DNA of 62,561 nucleotides from Longimicrobiaceae bacterium (GCA_030146875.1 JASLAX010000117.1:1-62561); one strand, 5' to 3'; counted from the stretch's first letter, positions 1-9,426 are shown. Program-made: numbers and translations. The notes: generated by a model from the letters alone, not told the origin.

Positions 1-1260
1 CCCGCGGGCCGCACGCTTCGGGGCGGGCGGCGCGGCGGCCGCCTCCTCCGACGGACCGGCGGCGGGCGCGGCCGGCTTCCCCCACGACGGGACCGGGAAC
101 AGGTCCGCGCGCACCGCCAGCTCGCCCTCGAAGCGCTCCTGCACCGGGGCATCGTAGACCACCAGGAGCGAGGGGGGAAGCCCAGGGGCGGAGAAGGCGG
201 TGATCCCCTCCGGGTGGTCGTACCCGGCGGTGGCGCCCTGGCCGTAGGGCAGCGCCATCAGGTGGGGCACGTCCGTCCGCCAGCCCAGCCCCGGAAGGTC
301 GCGCACCAGCGCGCCGTTGAAGCGGTAGACGTGCACCGGGCCGTCCATGAGCAGGGTGGGTCCGGCCAGGATCAGCAGGTCGTCGCCGTGGATGCTCAGG
401 TCGCGCACGCCCAGGCCGCCCAGGTCCAGGAAGTGCTTGTGGTACTTCTCGCCGGTCTCGCTCACGGGCGCCAGGTGCAGCAGCGGCCCCCCGGCCTTCG
501 ACTTCCTGGACTTCTTGCCCTTCTTCCCCTTCCTGCCCTTCTCGCCGCCCTTCTCCTCCTCGGGCCGGATCTCCAGGACCACCGCCCAGCCCCGCAGCAC
601 CGGGCCGCGCAGGCCCAGGAACAGGCGGTTGCCCACGGCGGCCAGGCCCTCGATGTCCAGCCCGTTGTCCTTGCTGGGGATGGTGAGGTACGCGTCCAGG
701 TGGGGATCGCCCTTGAGCGCCTTCATCAGCTCGCTCTTGAAGCCGTTGCCGGACACGCGCGCCGCGGTGAGCGTCTTGCCCGGGTTCGCCGGGTCCGGGC
801 ACTCCCGGTGCGGCGTCCAGTCCCCGTTGGAGTCCTTCTGCATGGGGATGCGGGCGATCAGGTACCGGTTGATCTGCTCGTCCACGTCGGCCAGGCGCGC
901 GATCTCCTTCCACTCCTCGCCGGGGACCTGCCGCGCGCGGCGGCGGCGCAGCGAGTGCGAGCCGGTGACCCACAGGTACGGCTCGCTCCACGCCACGCCC
1001 TCCAGGTCGACCTCGTCGTCGAACCCGGCGGGCAGGTCCACGTAGTTGCGGAGCGCGAACGTGGTGTGGGCCCCGTAGGTCAGGCCCTCGGCGTCCAACG
1101 CGGTCAGGCGCTCCAGCGAGGCGGTCTCGTCCGAGACGATCCAGAGGTTCGACCCGGTCTGCACCGAGGCCGAGAGCTGGTTGCGGAGAGGCTTCTCGCC
1201 CTCGGCCACGTCGATCGACGGGGAGAACTGGAGAAGGACAGAGCGGCGGGCGGAGGTCAT
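1..1260 (-). CDS. DUF3616-like protein, C-terminus beyond window
   Basis: The frame opens at ATG 1260 behind a good ribosome site (AGGAGA about 7 bases upstream) and stays open to the window edge, giving 420 codons without a stop, so the C-terminus is missing. The N-terminus (MTSARRSVLLQFSP) leads into repeated beta-rich segments that resemble DUF3616 proteins, which have a propeller-like architecture and no settled function. A Lys-rich tract (KGRKGKKGKKSRKSK) interrupts the fold at about residue 240, and an Ala/Pro-rich low-complexity stretch lies at the visible end. There is no signal peptide. It is divergent from the HD gene at 1623. The family call is from memory of sequence character; cytoplasmic location is inferred. 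Confidence 0.6.
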   Translation of the reverse strand, partial: MTSARRSVLLQFSPSIDVAEGEKPLRNQLSASVQTGSNLWIVSDETASLERLTALDAEGLTYGAHTTFALRNYVDLPAGFDDEVDLEGVAWSEPYLWVTGSHSLRRRRARQVPGEEWKEIARLADVDEQINRYLIARIPMQKDSNGDWTPHRECPDPANPGKTLTAARVSGNGFKSELMKALKGDPHLDAYLTIPSKDNGLDIEGLAAVGNRLFLGLRGPVLRGWAVVLEIRPEEEKGGEKGRKGKKGKKSRKSKAGGPLLHLAPVSETGEKYHKHFLDLGGLGVRDLSIHGDDLLILAGPTLLMDGPVHVYRFNGALVRDLPGLGWRTDVPHLMALPYGQGATAGYDHPEGITAFSAPGLPPSLLVVYDAPVQERFEGELAVRADLFPVPSWGKPAAPAAGPSEEAAAAPPAPKRAARG

Positions 1261-1622
1261 CGCCAGTCTCCTTTGACTGAGCAGTCGCGAACGTGCCGCC
1301 GCGCGGGGGGAGCGTCTCACGGCGGATGGAGGCGCGCGGACCCCGAGTGGGATCCGGCGTCTCAGCAAACGCGCCCCCGGCACCGAACGGCCGCGGCGCG
1401 GGGGGCCCGGAGGCGAGCCGTCGCCGTCCGTCCTTGCACCACCCGCGCGGCCCGGGCGAGATTGCCCGGACGTCCTTCACCCCCCTCTCTCCCGCGCCGC
1501 ATGCGACCGACTTCCCGCCTCCGATGCCCCGACGGAGCCCACGCTCCGGCGTCCGCCGTCCCCGTCCCGCTCCACGTCCCCTCGGTGGATGCGGACGCCG
1601 AGGCGCGGGAGGGACGGTGACG
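1261..1622. other. Divergent intergenic region, no gene seen
   Basis: This 362-base gap separates two divergently read genes and should hold both promoters. Frames extend through it because of the high G+C, but their translations are Arg/Pro-rich noise without a ribosome site. I see no convincing -35/-10 pair and no strong hairpin. Confidence 0.4.
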
Positions 1623-2291
1623 ATGGCGGACCGGGGAGAGGTCGTGCGCCGCACGGCGGAGTGGGTGCGCGGGAGGCTGGAGGGCGAGGGGACCGGCCAC
1701 GACTGGTGGCACGTGGACCGCGTGCGGAAGACGGCGCTGCGCCTGGCGGCGGAGGAGGGCGCGGACGGTTTCGTGGTGGAGCTCGCGGCCCTGCTGCACG
1801 ACGTGGCCGACCACAAGTTCCACGGCGGCGACGACACGGTGGGGCCGCGCGTCGCGCGCGAGTGGCTGCGGTCGCTGGGCGTGGACGGCGACACGACGGA
1901 CCACGTCTGCGAGATCGTGGGCGGCGTCTCGTACAGGGGCGCCGGCGTGCCCACGCCCATGCGGACGGCGGAGGGGAAGGTGGTGCAGGACGCCGACCGG
2001 CTGGACGCGGTGGGCGCGGTGGGGATCGCGCGGGCGTTCGCGTTCGGCGGCAGCCGCGGCCGGCCGCTGCACGACCCCAACGAGCCGCCGGTGGCGCACG
2101 CGTCGTTCGAGGCCTACAAGGCGTCCGGCGGCTCCACGGTCAACCACTTCCACGAGAAGCTGCTGCTGCTGCGCGAGCGGATGAACACGGCCGCCGCGCG
2201 GCGCGTGGCGGAGGGGCGCCACCGCTTCATGGAGGAGTACCTGGAGCGCTTCCACGCGGAGTGGGACGGCCGCGACGGGATCGACGGGTAG
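1623..2291 (+). CDS. HD-domain phosphohydrolase (YedJ-like)
   Basis: The 222-residue protein carries the HD superfamily metal site: His in GHDWWHVDRV near residue 26, the paired HD in LLHDVADHKF near residue 58, and a late Asp in QDADRLDAVGA. Family members hydrolyse phosphate esters of nucleotides or related metabolites; the substrate here cannot be read from sequence. Length and order match the small stand-alone YedJ-type HD proteins. The frame is open further upstream, but ATG 1623 follows a purine-rich GGGAGGG and removes an Arg/Pro-rich nonsense N-terminus. The dehydrogenase at 2339 follows after 47 bases and may be co-transcribed. Confidence 0.82.
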   Translation: MADRGEVVRRTAEWVRGRLEGEGTGHDWWHVDRVRKTALRLAAEEGADGFVVELAALLHDVADHKFHGGDDTVGPRVAREWLRSLGVDGDTTDHVCEIVGGVSYRGAGVPTPMRTAEGKVVQDADRLDAVGAVGIARAFAFGGSRGRPLHDPNEPPVAHASFEAYKASGGSTVNHFHEKLLLLRERMNTAAARRVAEGRHRFMEEYLERFHAEWDGRDGIDG

Positions 2292-2338
2292 ACGCCGTCC
2301 GCCGGCACGGCGACGGCCACACCGACCGGAGGACGGCG

Positions 2339-3175
<837 letters not shown>

Positions 3176-3233
3176 GGCGGGGGCGGGCGGAGGAAGTCCG
3201 TCGGACGCCTCGACGGGCGGGCCGGAGGAAAAG

Positions 3234-3269
3234 GAGCGGCGGGCGGGGCGTGGAGCCCGCCCGCCGCTC
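3234..3269 (+). terminator. Terminator-like hairpin after the SDR gene
   Basis: A perfect 14-bp inverted repeat (arms 3234-3247 and 3256-3269) with an 8-base loop lies 58 bases after the dehydrogenase stop. No T-tract follows. T-poor strong hairpins recur after many genes in this window. Confidence 0.55.
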
Positions 3270-3406
3270 GCGTGCGGTCCGGGGGGACGGCGGGTGACGC
3301 GAACGTGACGGGATCGGTGCGGGTGGCGGGTGGTACGGGCCGGCCGCGCGACGCACCTTTGCGTATCCCCCGCCCGCCACCCGTCTCCCCCCGCACGGAG
3401 AGCCCC

Positions 3407-4276
3407 ATGCTCCAGCGCCCCGCCCGAGGAGCGCCTCGCCTGCTCCTGGCCGCCGTCCTCGCCCTCGTCGCCGCCTGCTCGCCGGACACCACCGGCCCCA
3501 CCGCCTCGAACGGCCCCACCCCCGGGGAGCCCCGCTTCTACACCTACCCCGCCGCGCTCTACCGCTCCCACGTGGAGCTGGGCACCCCCGCCGACGGCTC
3601 CCCGTCCAACGACCTGATCCTGAGCAAGCGCACGCACACCGTCTCGTACAACTGCGCGCGCGGCGGGCCCAACTGGGTGAGCTGGAACCTGAACAGGACG
3701 CACTTCGGCGACGCCGCGCGCTCCAGCACCTTCACCTCCGACGCCTCCCTTCCCAGCGGCTGCCCCCGCATCGTGACCTCCGACTACACGAACAGCGGCT
3801 ACTCGCGCGGCCACATGGTGCGCAGCGAGGAGCGGACGTGGTCGGTGGACGACAACAAGGCGACGTTCCAGATGACGAACGTGCTGCCCCAGTACCAGGC
3901 CCTGAACGGGGGGCCGTGGTACAAGCTGGAGCAGCACCTCCAGAGCCTGGCGCAGACGCAGGGCAAGGAGATGTACGTGATCTCGGGCGGGTACGGGAAC
4001 CGGGGGACGCTGAGCGGCGCGGGGAAGGTGGTGATCCCCACCTACACGTGGAAGATCGTGGTGATCATGCCGTACGGGACCGGGCTGGCCCAGGCGACCT
4101 CCACCTCGGCCATCCAGGTGATCGCGGTGAAGATGCCCAACAGCACCAGCATCTCCACGCAGCCGTGGACCGCCTACAAGACCACGGTGGACCACCTGGA
4201 GTCCATCACCGGGTACAACTTCCTGGACCGCCTCCCCGACAGCGTCGAGTCGTACTGGGAGGCACGGGTGCTCTGA
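3407..4276 (+). CDS. Secreted DNA/RNA non-specific endonuclease lipoprotein
   Basis: The 289-residue product begins with a lipoprotein signal (Arg-rich start, hydrophobic stretch, lipobox LVAAC near residue 25), so it is exported and lipid-anchored. The body is a NUC (Serratia-nuclease-like, beta-beta-alpha-metal) domain: SGYSRGHMVRSEER carries the catalytic His of the DRGH-type motif, with Ser in place of Asp, and MTNVLPQYQALN carries the metal-binding Asn. The family cuts single- and double-stranded DNA and RNA using Mg2+. Likely roles are nutrient or extracellular DNA degradation. ATG 3407 is chosen because it starts the signal peptide; upstream codons are nonsense. Confidence 0.87.
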   Translation: MLQRPARGAPRLLLAAVLALVAACSPDTTGPTASNGPTPGEPRFYTYPAALYRSHVELGTPADGSPSNDLILSKRTHTVSYNCARGGPNWVSWNLNRTHFGDAARSSTFTSDASLPSGCPRIVTSDYTNSGYSRGHMVRSEERTWSVDDNKATFQMTNVLPQYQALNGGPWYKLEQHLQSLAQTQGKEMYVISGGYGNRGTLSGAGKVVIPTYTWKIVVIMPYGTGLAQATSTSAIQVIAVKMPNSTSISTQPWTAYKTTVDHLESITGYNFLDRLPDSVESYWEARVL

Positions 4277-4389
4277 TCGGCCGTGCTTGCCGGCGGCGGG
4301 CGTCGATCGAAGACCGGCGCCCGCCCTCGGGCACCGGGGGCGTGAAGCCCCCGGCTGAAGACGGCGTTCGTCCTGGTAAGGGGATGGGA

Positions 4390-4466
4390 CGCGGAGTTCA
4401 CGGGGTTCGCGGAGGGCATCCCCCCGTTCTCCCCCGCGTGCTCCGCGATCTCCTTCAGCTCCGCGT
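4390..4466. repeat. Intergenic inverted repeat of CGCGGAG units (copy A)
   Basis: The left arm (4390-4414) contains GCGGAGTTCACGGGGTTCGC followed by GGAG. The right arm (4441-4466) is an imperfect reverse complement built from CTCCGCGATCTCCTTCAGCT and CCGCGT. The arms could fold into a long hairpin between the nuclease gene and the DUF1206 gene. Related copies lie near 18.4, 21.35 and 53.0 kb. Confidence 0.6.
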
Positions 4467-4515
4467 GCGCCCCCGATGCGCTCGCTGGAGGGCGGTCCTC
4501 CAGCGGGAGGGAGGT

Positions 4516-5355
4516 TCAGGCGGGGCGGATGCGGCGCCAGCGGGCCTGGGCCAGCTCGTACGCGCCGTACGCGGCCAGGCCGATGCCCACGATGGCGAGC
4601 AGCCAGCGCCCGTAGGGCTGTCCGTGCAGCGTGGTGAGGGCTCCCTGGAGGCCGCGCGCCTCCCCCGCGTTGCTGTGCAGCGCCGCCATCAGCACGAACC
4701 AGCCGATGATGCAGAAGACCACCCCCCGGGCGCCCAGCCCCGCGCGGCCGAGCCGGATCACCCACTCGCGCCCGCCGGCGCTCAGGGAGGAGAGGTCGAG
4801 CTTCTCGCCCACCTTCTCCTTCGCGGCGCGGACGAGCTGGTAGATGCCGAACGCCACGATCCCCGCGCCCACCAGCGCCACCGCCCAGCGCCCCGCCGGC
4901 TTGTCCATCGCGGCCGCGGTCCAGTCCTGCGCCTGCCGTCCGTCTCCCCCGCTCTGCCCCAGGCCGCGGGCCAGGCGCAGCGCCTGCGCCGCCAGCCCCA
5001 GGTGCAGGGCGGCGCTCAGGCCGTAGCCCACCCGCTTCAGGTTGTGGGCCGCGCCGCTCTTTCCCCGCCCCTCGGGGTCCTGGATGGCGCGGACGGCGCC
5101 CCAGAGCGCGTAGCCCGCCAGCCCCAGCGCCACCGCGAGCAGCAGGACCCGCCCGGCCGTCCCGTCGGGAAGCGCCTGCAGCGCGCCCGAGGAGCCCTCC
5201 ACCCCGCCGCCCTTCCCCAGGGCGGCGCGCACGGCGATGCCTCCGATGAGCAGGTAGACCAGCCCCTTCGCCGCGTACCCCAGGCGCGCCAGCCGCTCCA
5301 CCCACGGCGCGGCCTCCCGCGCCGCGTTCCTCGCCCCGCTCTCGACACGACCCAT
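4516..5355 (-). CDS. DUF1206 membrane protein
   Basis: The 279-residue protein has three tandem copies of a two-helix membrane unit, beginning at GYAAKGLVYLLIGGIAV, GYGLSAALHLGLAAQAL and GLGARGVVFCIIGWFVL. This threefold repeat is the DUF1206 signature; the function is unknown, and about six transmembrane helices in the inner membrane are predicted. ATG 5355 has an ideal AGGAGG seven bases upstream, which decides it over the in-frame start 39 bases earlier. It is divergent from lpd. Confidence 0.85.
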   Translation of the reverse strand: MGRVESGARNAAREAAPWVERLARLGYAAKGLVYLLIGGIAVRAALGKGGGVEGSSGALQALPDGTAGRVLLLAVALGLAGYALWGAVRAIQDPEGRGKSGAAHNLKRVGYGLSAALHLGLAAQALRLARGLGQSGGDGRQAQDWTAAAMDKPAGRWAVALVGAGIVAFGIYQLVRAAKEKVGEKLDLSSLSAGGREWVIRLGRAGLGARGVVFCIIGWFVLMAALHSNAGEARGLQGALTTLHGQPYGRWLLAIVGIGLAAYGAYELAQARWRRIRPA

Positions 5356-5420
5356 CCGCCGCCTCCTGAAGTGGTGACCCGTTCCCCGTAGCACGCCTAA
5401 GCAAGAGGCGTGACGCGGCG

Positions 5421-5449
5421 TTGCCCCCCCGTGGGCGCGGTCCTACTTT
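5421..5449 (+). promoter_or_regulatory. Putative promoter of lpd
   Basis: TTGCCC (5421-5426) and TACTTT (5444-5449) are separated by 17 bases and lie about 80 bases before the GTG start. Both hexamers are near sigma-70 consensus positions. Prediction only. Confidence 0.4.
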
Positions 5450-5527
5450 GTCGGCCCGCGGCCCGCGGCCGGCCATGTGCCCGGCGGGCGCGGCACGAGC
5501 GCAACCAACACCCACCCGAGGTGCAGA

Positions 5528-6931
5528 GTGGCGGACACGAGCTTCGACATCGTCGTGATCGGCGGGGGTCCCGCCGGCTACGTCGCCGCCATCAAGGCGG
5601 CCCAGCTGGGATACAGCACCGCGTGCGTCGAGGAGGGGAACCTCGGCGGCGTCTGCCTGAACATCGGGTGCATCCCCACCAAGGCGCTGCTCGAGAGCGC
5701 CGCCATGATCACCCACCTGGGGCACGCCAGGGAGTTCGGCGTGACCGTGGGCGAGATCAAGACGGACCTGGCCCAGGCGGTGAAGCGCTCGCGCCAGGTC
5801 TCCGACCGGCTGGTGAAGGGGATCGGCTTCCTGTTCAAGAAGAACAAGGTCACCCACGTGGCCGGACGGGGCCGCCTGGCCGGCGGCGGCAAGGTGGAGG
5901 TGACGGGCAGGGACGGGAAGACGCAGACCGTCACCGGCAAGCACGTCATCGTCGCCACCGGCTCGCGCCCGCGCGACCTGCCGTTCCTGAAGATCGACCA
6001 CGAGCGCGTGTGGGACTCCACCGACGCCATGATGGCGCAGGAGCCGCCGAAGACGCTCGCCATCATCGGCGCGGGGGCGATCGGCTGCGAGTTCGCGGAC
6101 GTGCACGCGGCGTTCGGGACCAGGGTCACCATCATCGAGATGGCCGACCGCATCCTGCCGCTGGAGGACCGCGACTGCTCGGCCGTGGTGGAGAAGAGCT
6201 ACCGCAAGCGGGGGATGACCATCCTCACCGGCGCCAAGCTGGAGAAGGCGGAGGTCGGCAAGGACGGCGTCGCCCTCACCGTGACCACGGCGAAGGGCGA
6301 GACGCAGGTGGTGCAGGCGGAGCGGGTGCTCTCCGCCATCGGCCGGGCGCCGCTGGTGGAGGACATGGGGCTGGAGAAGGCCGGGGTGAAGCTCACCGAC
6401 CGCGGCTTCATCCAGGTGGACCGGCAGATGCGCACCACCGCCGAGGGCGTGTACGCGATCGGCGACGTGGCCGGGCCGCCGCTGCTGGCGCACAAGGGCT
6501 CGCACGAGGGCGTGGCCTGCATCGAGGCCATCCACGGCGACGCCCACGCGGGCATCGACTACGCCAACATCCCCAACTGCACGTACTGCCACCCCGAGGT
6601 CGCCTCGGTGGGCCTCACCGAGGAGCAGGCGCGCGAGAAGGGGCTGGACATCGACGTGGGCGTCTTCCCCTGGACGGCCAACGGCCGCGCCCTCACCGCG
6701 GGCGAGACCGAGGGCTTCGTGAAGGTGATCCGCGAGAAGAAGTACTCCGAGGTGGTGGGCGCCCACATCGTGGGGCCGCACGCCACGGAGCTGATCGCGG
6801 AGTTCGTGGTGGGCCGGCACCTGGAGACCACCGCCGAGGAGATGGACCGCGCCATGCACCCGCACCCCACGCTCTCCGAGGCCGTGGCCGAGGCCGCGCT
6901 CGCGTCGCTGGGGCACGCGCTGCACATCTGA
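5528..6931 (+). CDS. lpdA: Dihydrolipoyl dehydrogenase (E3)
   Basis: This FAD flavoprotein reoxidises dihydrolipoamide in 2-oxoacid dehydrogenase complexes and the glycine cleavage system, passing electrons to NAD+. The 467 residues match the family length. Visible motifs are the FAD site GGGPAGY, the redox disulfide Cys43/Cys48 in GGVCLNIGCIPTK, the NAD site GAGAIGCEF, the second FAD contact YAIGDVAG, and the C-terminal His-Glu pair in HPHPTLSEA. GTG 5528 gives the canonical N-terminus (VADTSFDIVVIGGG). It stands alone here, without E1 or E2 genes, so it may serve several complexes. A bidirectional hairpin follows. Confidence 0.97.
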   Translation: MADTSFDIVVIGGGPAGYVAAIKAAQLGYSTACVEEGNLGGVCLNIGCIPTKALLESAAMITHLGHAREFGVTVGEIKTDLAQAVKRSRQVSDRLVKGIGFLFKKNKVTHVAGRGRLAGGGKVEVTGRDGKTQTVTGKHVIVATGSRPRDLPFLKIDHERVWDSTDAMMAQEPPKTLAIIGAGAIGCEFADVHAAFGTRVTIIEMADRILPLEDRDCSAVVEKSYRKRGMTILTGAKLEKAEVGKDGVALTVTTAKGETQVVQAERVLSAIGRAPLVEDMGLEKAGVKLTDRGFIQVDRQMRTTAEGVYAIGDVAGPPLLAHKGSHEGVACIEAIHGDAHAGIDYANIPNCTYCHPEVASVGLTEEQAREKGLDIDVGVFPWTANGRALTAGETEGFVKVIREKKYSEVVGAHIVGPHATELIAEFVVGRHLETTAEEMDRAMHPHPTLSEAVAEAALASLGHALHI

Positions 6932-6964
6932 CGCGCGCGGCGTCTCCCCGCGCCGAAGGAAGAC

Positions 6965-6999
6965 GAGAGGCCGGCCTCCACACGCGGGGCCGGCCTCTC
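6965..6999. terminator. Bidirectional terminator hairpin
   Basis: Perfect 12-bp arms at 6965-6976 and 6988-6999 with an 11-base loop lie between the convergent lpd gene and the 53-residue gene, and can serve both. Confidence 0.6.
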
Positions 7000-7032
7000 T
7001 CGCCTCCGGTGGTGCACGGCGTGGGGCTGAAC

Positions 7033-7194
7033 CTACGGATCCATGCGGCCGATGATGATCGCGAACGGCTCGGAGAGGGCGTGGTTCACCGTGGGCGGCT
7101 CGATGGTGCGGTCCTGGAGCGCCAGGCTCACGCCGGCCTGCGTGGCGTCGGTGAGCTGGTCCATGGGGATCAGGGCGGGACGGTACTCGGTCAT
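7033..7194 (-). CDS. 53-residue orphan protein
   Basis: A small gene with a clear ribosome site (GGAGG five bases before ATG 7194) and a hairpin just beyond its stop, so it is probably real. The product starts MTEYRPALIPMDQL and ends EPFAIIIGRMDP. It has no Cys, no signal peptide and no membrane segment. I recognise no family. The hydrophilic front and hydrophobic Ile-rich tail could suit a short leader-core peptide, but nothing nearby looks like a dedicated modifying enzyme except possibly the methyltransferase at 7597 on the other strand. Function unknown. Confidence 0.55.
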   Translation of the reverse strand: MTEYRPALIPMDQLTDATQAGVSLALQDRTIEPPTVNHALSEPFAIIIGRMDP

Positions 7195-7596
7195 GGTGCC
7201 TCCGTCGAGGTGGGTCCGCGGGCGCCGCGGGCGGGCGGGCGCGGATGCCGCCCCGCCATCCGCCATACCTAAAGCCGCCGCTCCGCGAAGTCAACGAATC
7301 CGCGGACGGACGGTCGCCCGCACGCTCGCCCGCCTCCACGGGGAGGCGAAGAGCCTCGGCCCGGAGGGGGTGGGTGGCGGAGCACGGGCGTGGAGGCCCC
7401 GGCGCTCCCGCCGGCGGAGAGCGTCGCCGTCCGCGCGCTGGGCCGCGAGAGGGCGCGGTTGACGGCCCGCGCCGGCGCGGCGAAGATCAGGCGTCCACCC
7501 GCAGGACGAACGGCGCCCTCTCCGGACCCTCCGGACGACGCCGCGCGGCCGCTCCTCCGCCGGCGCTCCGCCTCCGCATCCACGAGAGAGATCCGC
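7195..7596. other. Divergent gap before the methyltransferase
   Basis: A gap of about 400 bases between the 53-residue gene and the preferred methyltransferase start. The methyltransferase frame is open back to ATG 7390, so part of it could be coding, but that translation is Arg/Ala/Pro-rich and unlike a protein domain. No other gene or clear hairpin is seen. Confidence 0.35.
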
Positions 7597-8289
7597 TTGG
7601 AAGCTCCGTTCTCCCGCGCCGCCCGCGCGGCCCGCCACGCCGCGGCGACGGCGCGGGCGGTCCGCATCCACCGGCGCTTTCGCGACCTGACGATGGTGCC
7701 GCGGGGGAGCTACGTCCGGAACCTGCTTCTCGCGGAACGGGTACGTTCCGTGGCCGGCGCGGTGGTGGAGTGCGGCGTGTGGCGCGGCGGGATGATCGGC
7801 GGGATCGCGGCGCTTCTGGGGCCCGGCCGCGAGTACTGGCTCTTCGACTCGTTCGAGGGGCTGCCCCCCGCGGGCGACGTGGACGGCGAGGCGGCGCGGG
7901 CCTGGCAGGCCGACACGGCCTCTCCCGGCTACCACGACAACTGCCGCGCGGAGGAGTCGTGGGCGCGCGAGGCCATGCGCCGCGCCGGCTCCCCACCGCA
8001 CCGCCTGGTGCGCGGCTTCTTCCAGGACACGCTCCCCGGCGCGGAGCCGCCGGCGGGGGGGATCGCCCTGCTGCGGCTGGACGCGGACTGGTACGAGTCC
8101 ACCACGAGCTGTCTCACCCACCTCTTTCCCCACGTGGTCGACGGCGGATTGATCGTGCTGGACGACTACCACGTGTGGGACGGCTGCACGCGGGCGGTGC
8201 ACGACTACCTCTCCGCCCGCTCCTCGACCGCACGCATCGACCGCTTCGCGGACGACGTGTGCTTCCTGGTCAAGCGCCCCGGCGCCTGA
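7597..8289 (+). CDS. TylF/MycF-family O-methyltransferase
   Basis: The protein has the macrocin O-methyltransferase (TylF) pattern: SYVRNLLLAERV, the SAM-binding VVECGVWRGGM, WLFDSFEGLPPAG, the metal/substrate Asp motif LLRLDADWYEST, and GGLIVLDDYHVWDG. Family members methylate sugar hydroxyls of macrolides, and related enzymes act on other sugars; no sugar or polyketide cluster surrounds this copy, so its substrate is open. TTG 7597 follows GAGAGA and gives 230 residues; ATG 7390 would add 69 residues of low-complexity sequence, so the start is uncertain. The next gene lies 29 bases downstream on the same strand. Confidence 0.82.
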   Translation: MEAPFSRAARAARHAAATARAVRIHRRFRDLTMVPRGSYVRNLLLAERVRSVAGAVVECGVWRGGMIGGIAALLGPGREYWLFDSFEGLPPAGDVDGEAARAWQADTASPGYHDNCRAEESWAREAMRRAGSPPHRLVRGFFQDTLPGAEPPAGGIALLRLDADWYESTTSCLTHLFPHVVDGGLIVLDDYHVWDGCTRAVHDYLSARSSTARIDRFADDVCFLVKRPGA

Positions 8290-8318
8290 CCCGCGTTCGC
8301 GACCAGCAGACATCCCGC

Positions 8319-8885
8319 ATGCGCATCCGCACCGTCGCTCTCGCGTTCTCCCTGCTCCTGGCCTCCGCCCTTCTCCTGCCCGCGACGGCCGCGGCGCAGG
8401 AGGCGAGCGTGGGGGACCGCGTGCGCGTCCTCTCCCCCACCGCCCGCGGCGCGTTCGTGCTGCGGGGGGTGCGCGGCGACTCGCTGGAGCTGGGGGCGCT
8501 GGCGGACTCCTCGACCTTCCTGGTCCCCCTCTCCACCATCGAGCGGCTGGACGTGCGGCGCCCGCGCGCGCGGGGCCGCGGCGCGGTGCGCGGCTTCGGC
8601 ATCGGCCTGGTGATCGGCGCGGTGACGGGCCTGGCGATCGGCCTGGCCGAGGGCGACGACGAGGAGGGCTTCATCGTCTTCACGGCGGAGGAGAAGGCCC
8701 TGCTGGCGGGGATCGGGCTGGGCGGGCTGGGCGGCGCGGCCGGCGCCGTGGTCGGCGCCATCGCCCCCGGCTCCCGCTGGGAGCGAGTGAGCGCCTCGGC
8801 GCGAGCGCGCATCGCCCCGGCGCCCGGCGGCGGCGGGGTGGCCGTCTCCCTCACGCTCCCGCTGGGCGGCGACGCCCCGCGCTGA
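8319..8885 (+). CDS. Secreted glycine-zipper envelope protein
   Basis: 188 residues with a Sec signal peptide (MRIRTVALAFSLLLASALLL, cleavage near ATAAAQ). The mature start is a small beta-rich domain (VGDRVRVLSP, LVPLSTIERLDV) suggestive of an SH3-like fold, followed by two Gly-rich hydrophobic helices (GFGIGLVIGAVTGLAIGLAEG region and GIGLGGLGGAAGAVVGAIAP) typical of glycine-zipper membrane segments. It is probably attached to the outer or inner membrane from the periplasm. Function unknown. It may be co-transcribed with the methyltransferase. Confidence 0.75.
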   Translation: MRIRTVALAFSLLLASALLLPATAAAQEASVGDRVRVLSPTARGAFVLRGVRGDSLELGALADSSTFLVPLSTIERLDVRRPRARGRGAVRGFGIGLVIGAVTGLAIGLAEGDDEEGFIVFTAEEKALLAGIGLGGLGGAAGAVVGAIAPGSRWERVSASARARIAPAPGGGGVAVSLTLPLGGDAPR

Positions 8886-8955
8886 CCGGGGTCCCCTGCC
8901 CGGCGTCGGGGTGCGAGGCGTTCGACGCGCGCGACGGGGAGGGAAGACGAGAGGC

Positions 8956-8976
8956 GGCCTCCCGCCGCGGGAGGCC
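8956..8976. terminator. Hairpin between convergent genes
   Basis: Perfect 8-bp arms GGCCTCCC (8956-8963) and GGGAGGCC (8969-8976) with a 5-base loop, placed between the glycine-zipper gene and the GlsB-type gene. A close relative lies at 9404-9426. Confidence 0.5.
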
Positions 8977-9011
8977 CCCTCCGTCCATCCGCCGGCAATG
9001 CCGGTCGTGGT

Positions 9012-9272
9012 CTACGTCCGCCGCCCCGTTCGGGCCCGCATCACGGCGTGGAGGATCACCAGCAGCACCACGGCGCCGATGAAGGCCGTGAAGATCGTAC
9101 CCGCCAGCCCGCTGAACGGAGTGCTGACGCCGAGCTGCGAGAAGATCCACCCGCCCACGAAGGCGCCCACGATCCCCACCACGATGTCGCCGATCAGCCC
9201 CACGCCACCCACCAGGAGGCCCGCCAGCACGCCCGCGACCAGCCCCACGATGATCCAGGTCAGGATGTCCAT
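9012..9272 (-). CDS. GlsB/YeaQ/YmgE-type membrane protein
   Basis: 86 residues, almost entirely three Gly-rich transmembrane helices (IIVGLVAGVLAGLLVGG, GDIVVGIVGAFVGGWIF, IFTAFIGAVVLLVILHAV). This is the transglycosylase-associated/GlsB pattern of small inner-membrane proteins linked to envelope and general stress. The start at ATG 9272 is supported by a GAGGGGG-type ribosome site upstream and by matching the family N-terminus (MDILTWIIVG). It lies downstream of the MNIO cluster on the same strand, but a hairpin at 9404-9426 separates them. Confidence 0.85.
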   Translation of the reverse strand: MDILTWIIVGLVAGVLAGLLVGGVGLIGDIVVGIVGAFVGGWIFSQLGVSTPFSGLAGTIFTAFIGAVVLLVILHAVMRARTGRRT

Positions 9273-9403
9273 CGAACGCCCCCTCGTTCGGGTGCAGAAG
9301 TCCCCATCCGTGGCGGAGGGCAAGGCACGTGCCGCACACCGCGGCGGAACGGGGTGGTGCGTGAGCCCGGCCCGGAGTCGGAAGGAGAGCGTACGACGGA
9401 GAG

Positions 9404-9426
9404 GGGCCTCCCGCGGCGGGAGGCCC
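9404..9426 (-). terminator. Hairpin ending the MNIO cluster
   Basis: Perfect 9-bp arms GGGCCTCCC (9404-9412) and GGGAGGCCC (9418-9426) with loop GCGGC lie 50 bases beyond the stop of the partner gene. Confidence 0.55.

Noticed and set aside
8956..9426. Two GGCCTCCC-type hairpins considered as a riboswitch or paired regulatory element
   Set aside because: Each lies just after gene ends with only simple stems, as expected for terminators.
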